Assembly: GCF_003217215.1 (NCBI RefSeq)
Contig: NZ_QJTD01000001.1
Coordinates: 496,001-560,000 of the forward strand
DNA from: Winogradskyella epiphytica
GTDB lineage: Bacteria; Bacteroidota; Bacteroidia; Flavobacteriales; Flavobacteriaceae
Direction of reading: 5' to 3'
DNA length: 64,000 nucleotides
The position numbers and the translations under genes were made by a program. Of the stretch, positions 34,333-42,281 are shown piece after piece. Under the pieces are notes generated by a model, which worked only from the letters and a program-made list of their open reading frames with translations, was not told the origin of the DNA and did not search any database. Position 1 is the first letter of the stretch. Every line of letters begins with the position of its first letter.

Positions 34333-34760
34333 TTAGTCACCAAATACACATTATTACCGAGATCCTCAACCCTGTATGGTTTTAACGTACAAGGTTGAGG
34401 ATTTTCGTTAAGAGCAGTTCCTGTAATTAAACTATACTCATTACCATCGTCGCAGCCACAAGTAGCATTAAAGCCATTAATGGTCAATGTAGAACAAGCT
34501 GAAGTTGGGTGATTTGGATCTCCACCATCCCAAGCTAAAATTGAATTGGCATTAGTTCTGACTAGAATAATACCTTTATTACCATAGCCTTCTACTCGAA
34601 TAGCATTCACCGGAAATAATAGTTGATTGTACTGTGGTAGATTTAAGTTTACGGTAAGATTAACACCAACATCTATCAAATAATTACAATTATAAATAGG
34701 ATCGTTTTTACTACATCCAAAAATGATTACACAACTTAATATTAAAATTAACTTCTTCAA
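34329..34760 (-). CDS. Small lipoprotein with a Rieske-like fold pattern
   Basis: A 143-residue lipoprotein with lipobox IIFGC (Cys16). The start is TTG at 34760 because no in-frame ATG exists before the signal. The segment ILAWDGGDPNHPTSACSTL, then CGCDDGNEYSLITGTA and LKPYRVEDLGNNVYL follows the order of a Rieske domain, but the two CxH/CxxH cluster-ligand boxes are not both intact, so iron-sulfur binding is doubtful. It is convergent with the thiamine receptor gene (4-bp overlap). Function unknown. Confidence 0.65.
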   Translation of the reverse strand: MKKLILILSCVIIFGCSKNDPIYNCNYLIDVGVNLTVNLNLPQYNQLLFPVNAIRVEGYGNKGIILVRTNANSILAWDGGDPNHPTSACSTLTINGFNATCGCDDGNEYSLITGTALNENPQPCTLKPYRVEDLGNNVYLVTN

Positions 34761-34937
34761 TGTCTATTTTTTTTAATGATTTGAATTTTAACGAATTAAG
34801 AAGCCACATCTTCAGAACGCACGTAAATACTCGCTTTGTGAGCAAAAACCTCTGACGTTGAAAATTTTTAATGCATTTTTCTCAATAAAATTCAACCCGC
34901 AATTTACAATTATTCGAACTATACCGTAAATATTTTA

Positions 34938-34945
34938 TATATTTG
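34938..34945 (+). promoter_or_regulatory. Candidate -7 promoter element for greA
   Basis: TATATTTG matches TAnnTTTG. No clear TTTG is found at the -33 position. Immediately downstream, AATCTCG-tcagcg-CGAGATT plus eight T residues forms a hairpin at the predicted 5' end of the RNA. Confidence 0.4.
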
Positions 34946-35037
34946 TAAGGTAATCTCGTCAGCGCGAGATTTTTTTTATGCTAATATTATAATTATAAAA
35001 TAAACGACTTTTAAATAGTAAAAATATCTTACAGTTT

Positions 35038-35074
35038 TTTTTGAGCCTGTCTGTTCTTCAGACAGGCTCAAAAA
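35038..35074. repeat. Perfect 16-bp palindrome in the greA leader
   Basis: TTTTTGAGCCTGTCTG and its exact complement CAGACAGGCTCAAAAA are separated by TTCTT. The T run is on the 5' arm and the A run on the 3' arm in either reading direction, so it does not have terminator layout. It resembles palindromic extragenic repeats. Confidence 0.65.
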
Positions 35075-35124
35075 TAATAAAGAGTTTACTGTTTGGTTTT
35101 CGTTATTTCTAAAACGATTAAATT

Positions 35125-35598
35125 ATGAGTAAAGTATCTTATTACACAGCTGAAGGTTTAAAAAAATTAAGAGAAGAATTAAACCATCTTAAAGATGTGG
35201 AGCGCCCTAAGGCATCGCAAGCAATTGCTGAAGCTAGAGACAAAGGTGATTTAAGTGAAAATGCAGAATACGATGCTGCAAAAGAAGCACAAGGTATGTT
35301 AGAGTTGAAAATTTCTAAAATGGAAGAAACTTTAGCTAACGCAAGAGTTATAGACGAGTCACAATTAGACTTGACTAAGGTTCTTGCCTTGTCGAAAGTA
35401 AAAATCAAAAACCAAGTAAATGGTATGGAAATGTGCTATACTTTGGTTGCAGAAAGCGAAGCCGATTTAGCTGCTGGAAAAATCTCAGTAAACTCTCCAA
35501 TTGGAAAAGGTTTATTAGGTAAATCTGTAGGTGATACTGCAGAAATACAAGTACCTAGTGGAATTGTAAAATTTGATATTTTAGAAATTTCAAGATAA
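35125..35598 (+). CDS. greA: Transcription elongation factor GreA
   Basis: Rescues backtracked RNA polymerase by stimulating transcript cleavage. 157 residues with the N-terminal coiled coil (MSKVSYYTAEGLKKLREEL, ARDKGDLSENAEYDAAKEAQG, carrying the acidic tip residues) and the C-terminal FKBP-like domain ending VKFDILEISR. Length and motifs match the family. It has its own promoter region and terminator (35639-35668). Confidence 0.96.
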   Translation: MSKVSYYTAEGLKKLREELNHLKDVERPKASQAIAEARDKGDLSENAEYDAAKEAQGMLELKISKMEETLANARVIDESQLDLTKVLALSKVKIKNQVNGMEMCYTLVAESEADLAAGKISVNSPIGKGLLGKSVGDTAEIQVPSGIVKFDILEISR

Positions 35599-35638
35599 GC
35601 AGCTACCTACTTTAGCGGTAAACTTATAGTTAAATCAT

Positions 35639-35668
35639 AAAAAGATTCCTTATTAAAGGAATCTTTTT
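35639..35668 (+). terminator. Terminator of greA
   Basis: AAAAAGATTCCT...AGGAATCTTTTT, a 12-bp perfect stem ending in a T run. Confidence 0.88.
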
Positions 35669-35787
35669 ATATTTATATAATAACTTTAATAACGTTTATA
35701 ATCATTATAAGTCTAATTTAGAGTCCCTTGTTTTAAAAGGTCGATTTAGTCGAATGATGAAATTTATAAATTTATTCCAATTTAATT

Positions 35788-36177
35788 ATGGCAACGCTTT
35801 TTACTAAAATAATTTCAGGAGAAATCCCTTCATATAAAGTCGCAGAAACCGAAGAGTTTTTTGCTTTTTTAGATATCAACCCAAACTCTAAGGGTCATAC
35901 ACTCTGTATTCCAAAAAAAGAAGTCGATAAAATTTTTGATTTGGATGAAGCCACCTATATGGGCCTAATGAAGTTCTCACGACGTGTAGCTTTAGCCATT
36001 GAAAAAGCGATTCCTTGTGAGCGCGTTGGTATGTCCGTTATTGGATTGGAAGTGCCTCACGTTCACGTCCACTTAATTCCACTTCACACTATGGAAGATG
36101 CGCGTTTTACGAGTAAACAAAAATTAGAAAAAGAAGAGTTTGAAGCTATAGCCAATAAAATTGCCTCACACTTTTAA
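35788..36177 (+). CDS. HIT family nucleotide-binding protein
   Basis: Histidine-triad hydrolase or transferase, 129 residues. The triad HVHVHLIP is near residue 90, preceded by SGEIPSYKVAE and NPNSKGHTLCIPK, typical of Hint/HinT-like purine-nucleoside phosphoramidases. The physiological substrate is unknown. It ends overlapping the convergent zinc-ribbon protein gene by 4 bp. Confidence 0.92.
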   Translation: MATLFTKIISGEIPSYKVAETEEFFAFLDINPNSKGHTLCIPKKEVDKIFDLDEATYMGLMKFSRRVALAIEKAIPCERVGMSVIGLEVPHVHVHLIPLHTMEDARFTSKQKLEKEEFEAIANKIASHF

Positions 36178-36533
36178 TTTACAGATATTATTCCTGTAGT
36201 GAATAAGATAATTGCGATTAAAAGAACAACTCCTAAGGTTATTAAAATCCATGAGATGGGTTTTAATTTAATAGACTTGGGTTTTGTTTTTAATGCTCTT
36301 TTATGATAATCTACTACGCGATCTATATCATCATCCCAACGAATTGGAAAAATCTCTACTTCGCATTTAAGACAATATAAATTACACACCGTATCTTCAG
36401 TAATGGCTTTAAAAAGTTTAGTCTCTTTAAGTTTTTGTTTAAACGTGAGCTCTAAGCCATCATTAGAATAGCATTCTGGGCAGTTATTACTTAACCTGGC
36501 TTCTTTTAAAGTGAAATATTTAGACGAACTCAT
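36174..36533 (-). CDS. Small membrane protein with Cys motifs (zinc-ribbon-like)
   Basis: A 119-residue hypothetical. The ATG at 36533 is chosen over an upstream TTG. The N-terminal half has two Cys pairs, NNCPECYSNDG and LYCLKCEVEIFP, a zinc-ribbon pattern facing the cytoplasm. The C-terminus is one membrane segment (ISWILITLGVVLLIAIILF) followed by a short polar tail, so it should be tail-anchored. I do not recognise a named family. Confidence 0.65.
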   Translation of the reverse strand: MSSSKYFTLKEARLSNNCPECYSNDGLELTFKQKLKETKLFKAITEDTVCNLYCLKCEVEIFPIRWDDDIDRVVDYHKRALKTKPKSIKLKPISWILITLGVVLLIAIILFTTGIISVN

Positions 36534-36630
36534 GGTCAAATTTAAACTAAATTTTCAATATTAAAATTTAAATACGATTTGGATATTAACTTAGTTTTTC
36601 ATGTTGGCAGTCGGAATGCACATTATGATT

Positions 36631-36693
36631 GAAGAATCTTAAGACATATAAAATTTAATCAATTTATATCTTAAATAAACATAGAGATTCTTC
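36631..36693. repeat. Inverted-repeat element between the Cys-motif protein and kinase genes
   Basis: GAAGAATCT at 36631-36639 pairs with AGATTCTTC at 36685-36693. Inside, AAGACATATAAA and TTTATATCTT add a second stem. The outer sequence, continuing as GCATTATACTCTGAATG, resembles extragenic repeats found across Bacteroidota. There is no T run, so it is not a simple terminator. Confidence 0.5.
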
Positions 36694-36729
36694 GCATTAT
36701 ACTCTGAATGAACAGGACTTAAAAACAAC

Positions 36730-37881
36730 CTATACCTGCTTCAACATAATCTGAATGGTTGTTCCTTTGTTTTTTTCAGAAGTCAAAACTTTAATTTTGC
36801 CATCGTGGTAGTCTTCAATAATACGTTTGGCCAATGATAAACCCAATCCCCATCCTCGCTTCTTAGTGGTATAACCTGGCTCAAAAATTTTATTAAAAGA
36901 CGATTTTGAAATGCCTTTTCCTGTATCTGTAATATTGATGAACACTTGATTTTCGAGTTGAGTGAGTTCTAATGTCAATTCACCTTTCCCTCTCATGGCA
37001 TCTATTGCATTTTTCACAAGATTCTCAATGGTCCAACCAAAGAGCTGCTCATTCAAATTAACCCATATTTCACGGTCAGGAGTGACAATTTCGAAATTAA
37101 TTAGCTTCGATGATCTCGATTTCAAGTACTCATAAGATGACTTGGTCACTTCAACAATATCCAAGTTTTGAAGTGTCGGTGCAGATCCAATTTTACTGAA
37201 ACGTTCTGTAATAGTTTGAAGTCTATCAATATCTTTTTCTATTTCAACAATATAATCTGGATTAACCTGTTCTGTTTTCAAAATTTCTGCCCAACCCACT
37301 AATGATGATAATGGCGTTCCAATTTGGTGAGCAGTTTCCTTGGCCATTCCTGTCCATAGTTTATTTTGTTCGGCGATTTTAGAACTTCGATAAAAGAAAT
37401 ACACTACGGCTCCAAACAGCACTATAATCAATAATAAAGCTAAAGGGTAATATTTCAACTTGTTTAACAAAGCCGAATTTCCATAATATAATGTCGATAA
37501 CACCTTGCCTTCATATCGAATTTCAATTGGTTCATTTTCACTTTTAAATTTCTCAATCAATTTTAGCAGGTAGAGAGAATCTTTAGCCTTTTCTTCATTG
37601 ATATTATTATATTCCATACTACCATCATTACTAACCGTAATCATTGGTGTCGTTGTATTACTTGTAATAATTTCAAAAGGTAATTCTCCTAAATCAGCAT
37701 CGAGATCAGTGGTTTTACTCAATTCCTTTTGAGCGAAAGACCAGTTTTTCATTTTTGAACGTTCTTCAGCTTTAAAGTTTTGAAAAAACGAATACGTATT
37801 CCAGAGAATCAGAGAAATAATTATGAATGAAGAGACAATTATAATCCAACGGATTACGTTTTGGTTGAAGCTAATAGTCAT
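36730..37881 (-). CDS. Sensor histidine kinase
   Basis: Two-component sensor of 383 residues, counted from the ATG at 37881 (the ORF extends 6 codons to a TTG). One membrane segment near residues 10-30, a periplasmic loop, a second segment (YYPLALLLIIVLFGAVVYFF, about 145-165), a HisKA-like phosphoacceptor ETAHQIGTPLSSLVGW, then the HATPase domain with N box VKNAIDAM, G1 DTGKGIS and G2 GWGLGLSLAKRII. No response regulator is adjacent, so it is an orphan kinase. The signal sensed by the periplasmic loop is unknown. Confidence 0.9.
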   Translation of the reverse strand: MTISFNQNVIRWIIIVSSFIIISLILWNTYSFFQNFKAEERSKMKNWSFAQKELSKTTDLDADLGELPFEIITSNTTTPMITVSNDGSMEYNNINEEKAKDSLYLLKLIEKFKSENEPIEIRYEGKVLSTLYYGNSALLNKLKYYPLALLLIIVLFGAVVYFFYRSSKIAEQNKLWTGMAKETAHQIGTPLSSLVGWAEILKTEQVNPDYIVEIEKDIDRLQTITERFSKIGSAPTLQNLDIVEVTKSSYEYLKSRSSKLINFEIVTPDREIWVNLNEQLFGWTIENLVKNAIDAMRGKGELTLELTQLENQVFINITDTGKGISKSSFNKIFEPGYTTKKRGWGLGLSLAKRIIEDYHDGKIKVLTSEKNKGTTIQIMLKQV

Positions 37882-37977
37882 TGAATTATTTAGTTGCAAT
37901 TTTAAATATAATGTAAATATGTTGAAAATATTGCGTCAATACGGAACTAAATACTTTCAATCATAGTCTAATATAAT

Positions 37978-37985
37978 TATCTTTG
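37978..37985 (+). promoter_or_regulatory. -7 promoter element of the flavin reductase gene
   Basis: TATCTTTG, 19 bases before the ATG, matches TAnnTTTG. TTTC at about 37955 has near-correct -33 spacing. Confidence 0.5.
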
Positions 37986-38004
37986 CTATAAATCAACAGA
38001 TTAC

Positions 38005-38874
38005 ATGGCATCATTCAATCCTAAAGACCTTTCAACCGGCGTTTTACACGCTTATTTATTAAGTGCAATTGCACCAAGACCAATCGCTTTTGCAAGTACT
38101 ATTGATAAGGATGGTAATCCTAACTTATCGCCGTTCAGTTTTTTTAATATGTTTAGTGCTAACCCACCGATATTAATTTTTTCTCCGGCGAGAAGAGTTA
38201 GAGATAATACCACAAAACATACTTTAGCAAATGTTGAAGCCATGAAAGAAGTGGTGATTAACGTGGTGAATTACGATATGGTTCATCAAGCATCTTTAAC
38301 AAGTACAGAATATCCTGAAGGCGTAAATGAATTTGAAAAAGCAGGCTTAACGATGTTAGCTTCAGACCTAGTAAAACCGTTTAGAGTAGCTGAATCTCCT
38401 GTTCAAATTGAATGTAAAGTCAATGAAATAGTTCATTTAGGAACTGAAGGAGGTGCTGGAAATTTAGTAATATGTGAAGTTGTAAAACTTCATATTTCTG
38501 ATGACGTTTTAAACGAAGACCAAACCGTCAATCAAGAAGCCTTAGACTTAGTGGCAAGAGCTGGTGGCAGCTATTACAGTAGAGCTAAAACTGGTTTTTT
38601 TGAGATTCCTAAACCATTAAGAAGTATGGGAATTGGTGTAGATAGCATGCCTGATCATGTGAAAAATAGCATGATTTTAACAGGAAACAATCTTGGGATG
38701 TTAGGTAATGTTGATAAATTGCCAAATAAAGAGGATGTTAATAAGTTTATTGATGACATCAGTGAGCGCTATCCCGACATCAGGACGGCATCTCACAGAG
38801 AAAAGCATAAATTGGCTCAAAATTATTTGAGCTATGGAGACGTAGAAAGTGCTTGGAAGTTATTACTTTCGTAG
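38005..38874 (+). CDS. Flavin reductase-like (FMN-binding split barrel) protein
   Basis: A 289-residue flavin-binding protein. The split-barrel domain covers about residues 10-200: SAIAPRPIAFASTIDKDGNPNLSPFSFFNM, PPILIFSPARRVRDNTTKHT and VVNVVNYDMVHQAS-like VINVVNYDMV. The C-terminal 80 residues (SMPDHVKNSMILTGNNLGML) are a helical extension common to Bacteroidota members. The substrate is unknown; related proteins reduce flavins or act as oxidoreductases with FMN. DUF3127 follows 41 bp downstream in the same direction. Confidence 0.87.
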   Translation: MASFNPKDLSTGVLHAYLLSAIAPRPIAFASTIDKDGNPNLSPFSFFNMFSANPPILIFSPARRVRDNTTKHTLANVEAMKEVVINVVNYDMVHQASLTSTEYPEGVNEFEKAGLTMLASDLVKPFRVAESPVQIECKVNEIVHLGTEGGAGNLVICEVVKLHISDDVLNEDQTVNQEALDLVARAGGSYYSRAKTGFFEIPKPLRSMGIGVDSMPDHVKNSMILTGNNLGMLGNVDKLPNKEDVNKFIDDISERYPDIRTASHREKHKLAQNYLSYGDVESAWKLLLS

Positions 38875-38915
38875 CCTGAAAATAAAGTATTATATAAATT
38901 ATAGATTAAGCAAAA

Positions 38916-39293
38916 ATGGAAGTACAAGGAAGAATTAAAATGTTAGGAGAGACTCAAACCTTTGGAAGCAATGGATTTAGAAAAAGAGAGGTTGTAGTTA
39001 CGACGGAAGAACAGTACCCACAACATATTATGGTGGAATTTGTTCAAGATAAAACTGATTTATTAAACAGTTACCAAGTTGGACAGCAGGTTAAAATTAA
39101 TATCAATTTAAGAGGAAGAGAATGGGTTAACCCACAAGGTGAAACAAAATACTTCAACTCTATCCAAGGTTGGAGAATTGAAGCCGTACAATCTGAAGCA
39201 CCAAGTGGAAATATGCCTCCTGTTCCACCAACAGAAGCTTTTGAGCCAGTTAATGATATTAACGATGGTGACAACGACGATTTACCGTTCTAA
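38916..39293 (+). CDS. DUF3127 protein with an SSB-like C-terminal tip
   Basis: A 125-residue conserved Bacteroidota protein. The body (MEVQGRIKMLGETQTFG, FRKREVVVTTEEQYPQHIMV, GQQVKININLRGREW) looks like an OB-fold related to single-strand DNA-binding proteins. After a Pro/Asn-rich linker it ends NDGDNDDLPF, nearly identical in style to the SSB tail in this same window (DGDDDLPF). In SSB that acidic-DLPF tip recruits repair and replication proteins, so this protein may bind the same partners. Its function has not been established to my knowledge. Confidence 0.85.
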   Translation: MEVQGRIKMLGETQTFGSNGFRKREVVVTTEEQYPQHIMVEFVQDKTDLLNSYQVGQQVKININLRGREWVNPQGETKYFNSIQGWRIEAVQSEAPSGNMPPVPPTEAFEPVNDINDGDNDDLPF

Positions 39294-39315
39294 TTAGAAG
39301 AACATAAAATCATAT

Positions 39316-39351
39316 AAAAAGACTTGTTTTTATTTAAAGCAAGTCTTTTTT
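39316..39351 (+). terminator. Terminator after the DUF3127 gene
   Basis: AAAAAGACTTG...CAAGTCTTTTTT stem with a T run, 23 bp after the stop codon. Confidence 0.85.
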
Positions 39352-39558
39352 CTGTTTATACCTTTACTATAAATTTGTTGAAAACACATAAGTCTCAATG
39401 GATGGGTTTAGATTCCTAGTTGATGAGACAAAACCTAGTATGATAAATCACGAATAGAAATCTACAAGGTATTTTTAACTCAAAGTCACTATCCAAAATT
39501 ACGAACCCTATTTAGTCAAGATATTTTATAAATTCGTCATTGATATAATTTGAAACCC

Positions 39559-40182
39559 ATGCATTTCTTAAGTCATAAAATTGAATTTCCTGATATTTCT
39601 GAAGCATCGGCAGATGGCCTTTTAGCCATTGGAGGTGATTTATCTCCAGAGCGAATTCTACATGGATATACAAAAGGAATATTTCCGTGGTATCAAGATG
39701 AAGAACCTATTCTATGGTGGTCTCCAGATCCACGCTTCGTCTTATTTCCTGAAGATCTTAAAGTGTCGAAGAGCATGAAACAGATATTAAGAAAGGGGCT
39801 TTTTGAAGTTACAGAAAATAAAGACTTCAAAGCAGTGATTGAAAATTGTGCTGAAGTCAAACGCGAAGGCCAACAAGGAACTTGGATTACAGACGAAATG
39901 ATTGAGGCTTATCTCAAATTACATGACATGGGCTTTGCTAAATCAGTTGAAGTTTGGCAAAATGATAAATTAGTAGGTGGCTTATACGGCATTTCATTTA
40001 ACGATTCTCTTTTTTGTGGTGAAAGCATGTTTGCCAAAGTAAGTAATGCCAGCAAAGTTGGTTTTATAAGCTTTGTTCAAAACTCTAATTATAAATTAAT
40101 CGACTGTCAATTACACACTAGACATCTTGAAAGTTTAGGTGCGAAAAGTATGCCTCGTTCAGAATTTCAAAACTATCTTTAA
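39559..40182 (+). CDS. aat: Leucyl/phenylalanyl-tRNA--protein transferase
   Basis: Adds Leu or Phe to N-terminal basic residues of proteins, marking them for ClpAP degradation (N-end rule). 207 residues from the ATG at 39559 (a TTG lies 3 codons upstream). Motifs: FPDISEASADGLLAIGGDLS, GIFPWYQDEEPILWWSPDPR, LVGGLYGISFNDSLFCGESMF and CQLHTRHLESLGAKSMPR. The match to the family is close. It ends overlapping tag on the other strand by 4 bp. Confidence 0.95.
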   Translation: MHFLSHKIEFPDISEASADGLLAIGGDLSPERILHGYTKGIFPWYQDEEPILWWSPDPRFVLFPEDLKVSKSMKQILRKGLFEVTENKDFKAVIENCAEVKREGQQGTWITDEMIEAYLKLHDMGFAKSVEVWQNDKLVGGLYGISFNDSLFCGESMFAKVSNASKVGFISFVQNSNYKLIDCQLHTRHLESLGAKSMPRSEFQNYL

Positions 40183-40742
40183 ACCTCGTTATATCTAAAG
40201 CAAGACACTATATGATCGTTTACCATTCCTGTTGCTTGCATATGCGCATAAATTACAGTTGAACCTACGAATTTAAATCCTCGTTTTTTTAAGTCCTTAC
40301 TAATCCTGTCACTCAAAGGCGTATTTGCAGGCGCATCTTTATGATTCTTCAGCTTATTTACAATAGGTTTACCATCAACAAAACCCCAAATATATTTAGA
40401 ACACGATCCAAATTCATCTTGAATTTTCATGAAAGCCTGGGCATTACTAATCGTTGCCTTGACTTTGAGTTTATTTCGAATTATTCCAGCGTCTTGTAAC
40501 AAGTCTTCAACTTTAGAGTCATCGTATTTGGCTATTTTCCTATAATCGAAATTATCAAAAGCTTTTCTGAAGTTTTCCCGTTTTCTCAAGATAGTTATCC
40601 AACTTAAACCCGCTTGAAAAGTTTCAAGAATTAAGAATTCAAATAAAGTGTCATCATCATAAACAGGAACTCCCCATTCTTCGTCGTGATAAGCTTCATA
40701 CAAAGGATCACCAACACACCAACCACATCTATTTTTTTCCAT
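40179..40742 (-). CDS. tag: DNA-3-methyladenine glycosylase I
   Basis: Removes 3-methyladenine from alkylated DNA. 187 residues from the ATG at 40742; the longer ORF adds 16 unlikely residues. Motifs: KNRCGWCVGDPLYEAYHDEEWG (zinc ligands and N-terminal signature), ETFQAGLSWITILRKRENFR, FKFVGSTVIYAHMQATGMVNDH and the terminal SCFRY. The family's zinc Cys/His set appears complete. It is divergent from the thioredoxin-like gene. Confidence 0.95.
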   Translation of the reverse strand: MEKNRCGWCVGDPLYEAYHDEEWGVPVYDDDTLFEFLILETFQAGLSWITILRKRENFRKAFDNFDYRKIAKYDDSKVEDLLQDAGIIRNKLKVKATISNAQAFMKIQDEFGSCSKYIWGFVDGKPIVNKLKNHKDAPANTPLSDRISKDLKKRGFKFVGSTVIYAHMQATGMVNDHIVSCFRYNEV

Positions 40743-40821
40743 TATGTAAGGTTTATTCTTTAGTCCTACTAATGTAACAACAGTTACCAAATAATTAGCA
40801 ATAGAATCTTATTTTTGTACT

Positions 40822-41436
40822 ATGAACACAGATACACTTACAGTAAACGATATTATTTCAGCAAGTTTAAAAAACAGTATGACTTATGCTGAATATAGAA
40901 CTTTAGTCACCACCTTAGTTCAAGAAAAATCAACAACAGGTAACGACAAATCAGAGGCTATGGCCGAATATACCCAGCTTAATGATAAACGTATGCAACG
41001 TTGGGATAAAACCGCTAAAGTGTCTGAGGCAATGAAAGCCAAAATTGAAAACTTTGATAGAAAAGTAATATGGTTGGTCATTTCAGAGAGTTGGTGTGGT
41101 GATGCAGCGCATATTATGCCAATTATCAACAAAGTCGCCGAGCTTAATGACAATATCGATTATAGAGTTGTATTAAGAGACAATAACGAGGCGCTTATGA
41201 ATCAGTTTTTAACCAATGGCGGAAAATCTATTCCAAAGTTAATCATGATTGATTCTGAAACTAATGAGGTTTTAAACACCTTTGGGCCAAGACCACAGGT
41301 TGCTACGGCGATGGTTGAAGAATTTAAAGCGAATAATGACACGATAACCGAAGAATTCAAAACCGATTTACAACGTTGGTACAATACCGATAAAGGTCAG
41401 TCTACGATTGAAGATTTAGTTAGTCTTCTAAGCTAA
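40822..41436 (+). CDS. Thioredoxin-like protein with a single active-site Cys
   Basis: A 204-residue thioredoxin-fold protein without a signal peptide. The redox motif is SWCGDAAHIMP near residue 92, where the second Cys of CxxC is Ala, so ordinary dithiol exchange is not possible. A cis-Pro-like GKSIPKLIMI follows in the usual place. It may work by a monothiol mechanism or only bind partners. A TATTTTTG promoter-like element ends 4 bases before its ATG, which would make a nearly leaderless mRNA. It is convergent with the TonB-like gene. Confidence 0.82.
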   Translation: MNTDTLTVNDIISASLKNSMTYAEYRTLVTTLVQEKSTTGNDKSEAMAEYTQLNDKRMQRWDKTAKVSEAMKAKIENFDRKVIWLVISESWCGDAAHIMPIINKVAELNDNIDYRVVLRDNNEALMNQFLTNGGKSIPKLIMIDSETNEVLNTFGPRPQVATAMVEEFKANNDTITEEFKTDLQRWYNTDKGQSTIEDLVSLLS

Positions 41437-41455
41437 TGACCTATTTAGAGTCGAA

Positions 41456-42201
41456 TTAATTTTTGCCTTTAAATAAAAACGTAATGGTGCCTAATTGATT
41501 TTTTTTTGTGGATGTATCAAATCGAACAGATTTAGCATAAGCAATCGCATGATCAATTAGGCATTGATTTTTGGAGTTCGACGAGCCATTAATAGAAGCA
41601 TCAAATACATCGCCATCTTCGTCAACTTTGATACTCACAACGATTTTTCCACCTGTTTCACATAAATAGCGCGGCGTTTTATAAGACGTTAAAGTTCTTC
41701 CTTTTAAAGAATAGCTTAGTGTACTTTTTGTTTTAGCGTGCTCAGCCGCTTGTTTCTTGTTTTCAAGACGCTTTTTAAGCTCCTCTTGTACTTTTTTGTA
41801 GGATTCCAACTCCTGGGAGTTTAAGGCGTATGCGTCGCTATTAGCGCGCGACTCATTGAGGCTTGTTTTTTCAACAATCTCTTCACTAGCTTCATTTTCT
41901 TCGACTTCATTTGTAGGGCGCTCAACATCTTCCGATTGTACGGTTTTGAAATTCCGCATTAATTCTTCAAAAGCTTCATCTTCATTGAAAGCTTTGTTTG
42001 TTGATTTTGCATTAATGTCTTCTAATTCTTGAAGTTCTTTCTCTTTTTCCTCTATTTCAGGTTCAGGTTCAATTAGATAATAACTTTCTGTAATTAAATC
42101 CTTGTGAGGTTTAAGCTGGATACTAAACATAGCAAGGACTACAATTCCTGTAAGAAGGAACGTAATAACTACGGCTTTATGTTGTTCAATAAATTTCAGA
42201 A
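41456..42201 (-). CDS. TonB-like energy transducer, non-ATG start
   Basis: About 248 residues. The first ATG (42130) would leave out the membrane anchor. In frame upstream of it lies ILKFIEQHKAVVITFLLTG then IVVLA, an N-terminal cytoplasmic tail plus membrane helix, bounded by a stop codon just before ATT (42199-42201). Initiation is therefore probably at ATT (42201) or CTG (42198). A Glu/Pro-rich periplasmic linker (LIEPEPEIEEKEKELQELED) and a helical stretch lead to a TonB C-terminal-like domain (about residues 175-245: GGKIVVSIKVDEDGDVFDAS). It could power TonB-dependent receptors such as those at 32 and 59 kb; partner choice is not known. Confidence 0.75.
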
Positions 42202-42281
42202 TTTATGTTCTTATTCGTGTATAGTGATATACGAATATAAGAAAGAAATGGATTAACAAGACATCATAAACCCTTGTTAAA

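Larger units (their letters stand above)
34761..35124. other. Intergenic region: promoter element and structured leader of greA
   Basis: 364 bp without a gene. It contains a TATATTTG promoter element (34938-34945), a short G+C hairpin with a T run (34952-34979) and a long perfect palindrome (35038-35074), all before greA. The part before 34900 shows nothing recognisable. Confidence 0.5.

Noticed and set aside
36730..37881. Two-component system with a partner regulator
   Set aside because: No receiver-domain gene lies on either side, so only an orphan sensor kinase is supported.
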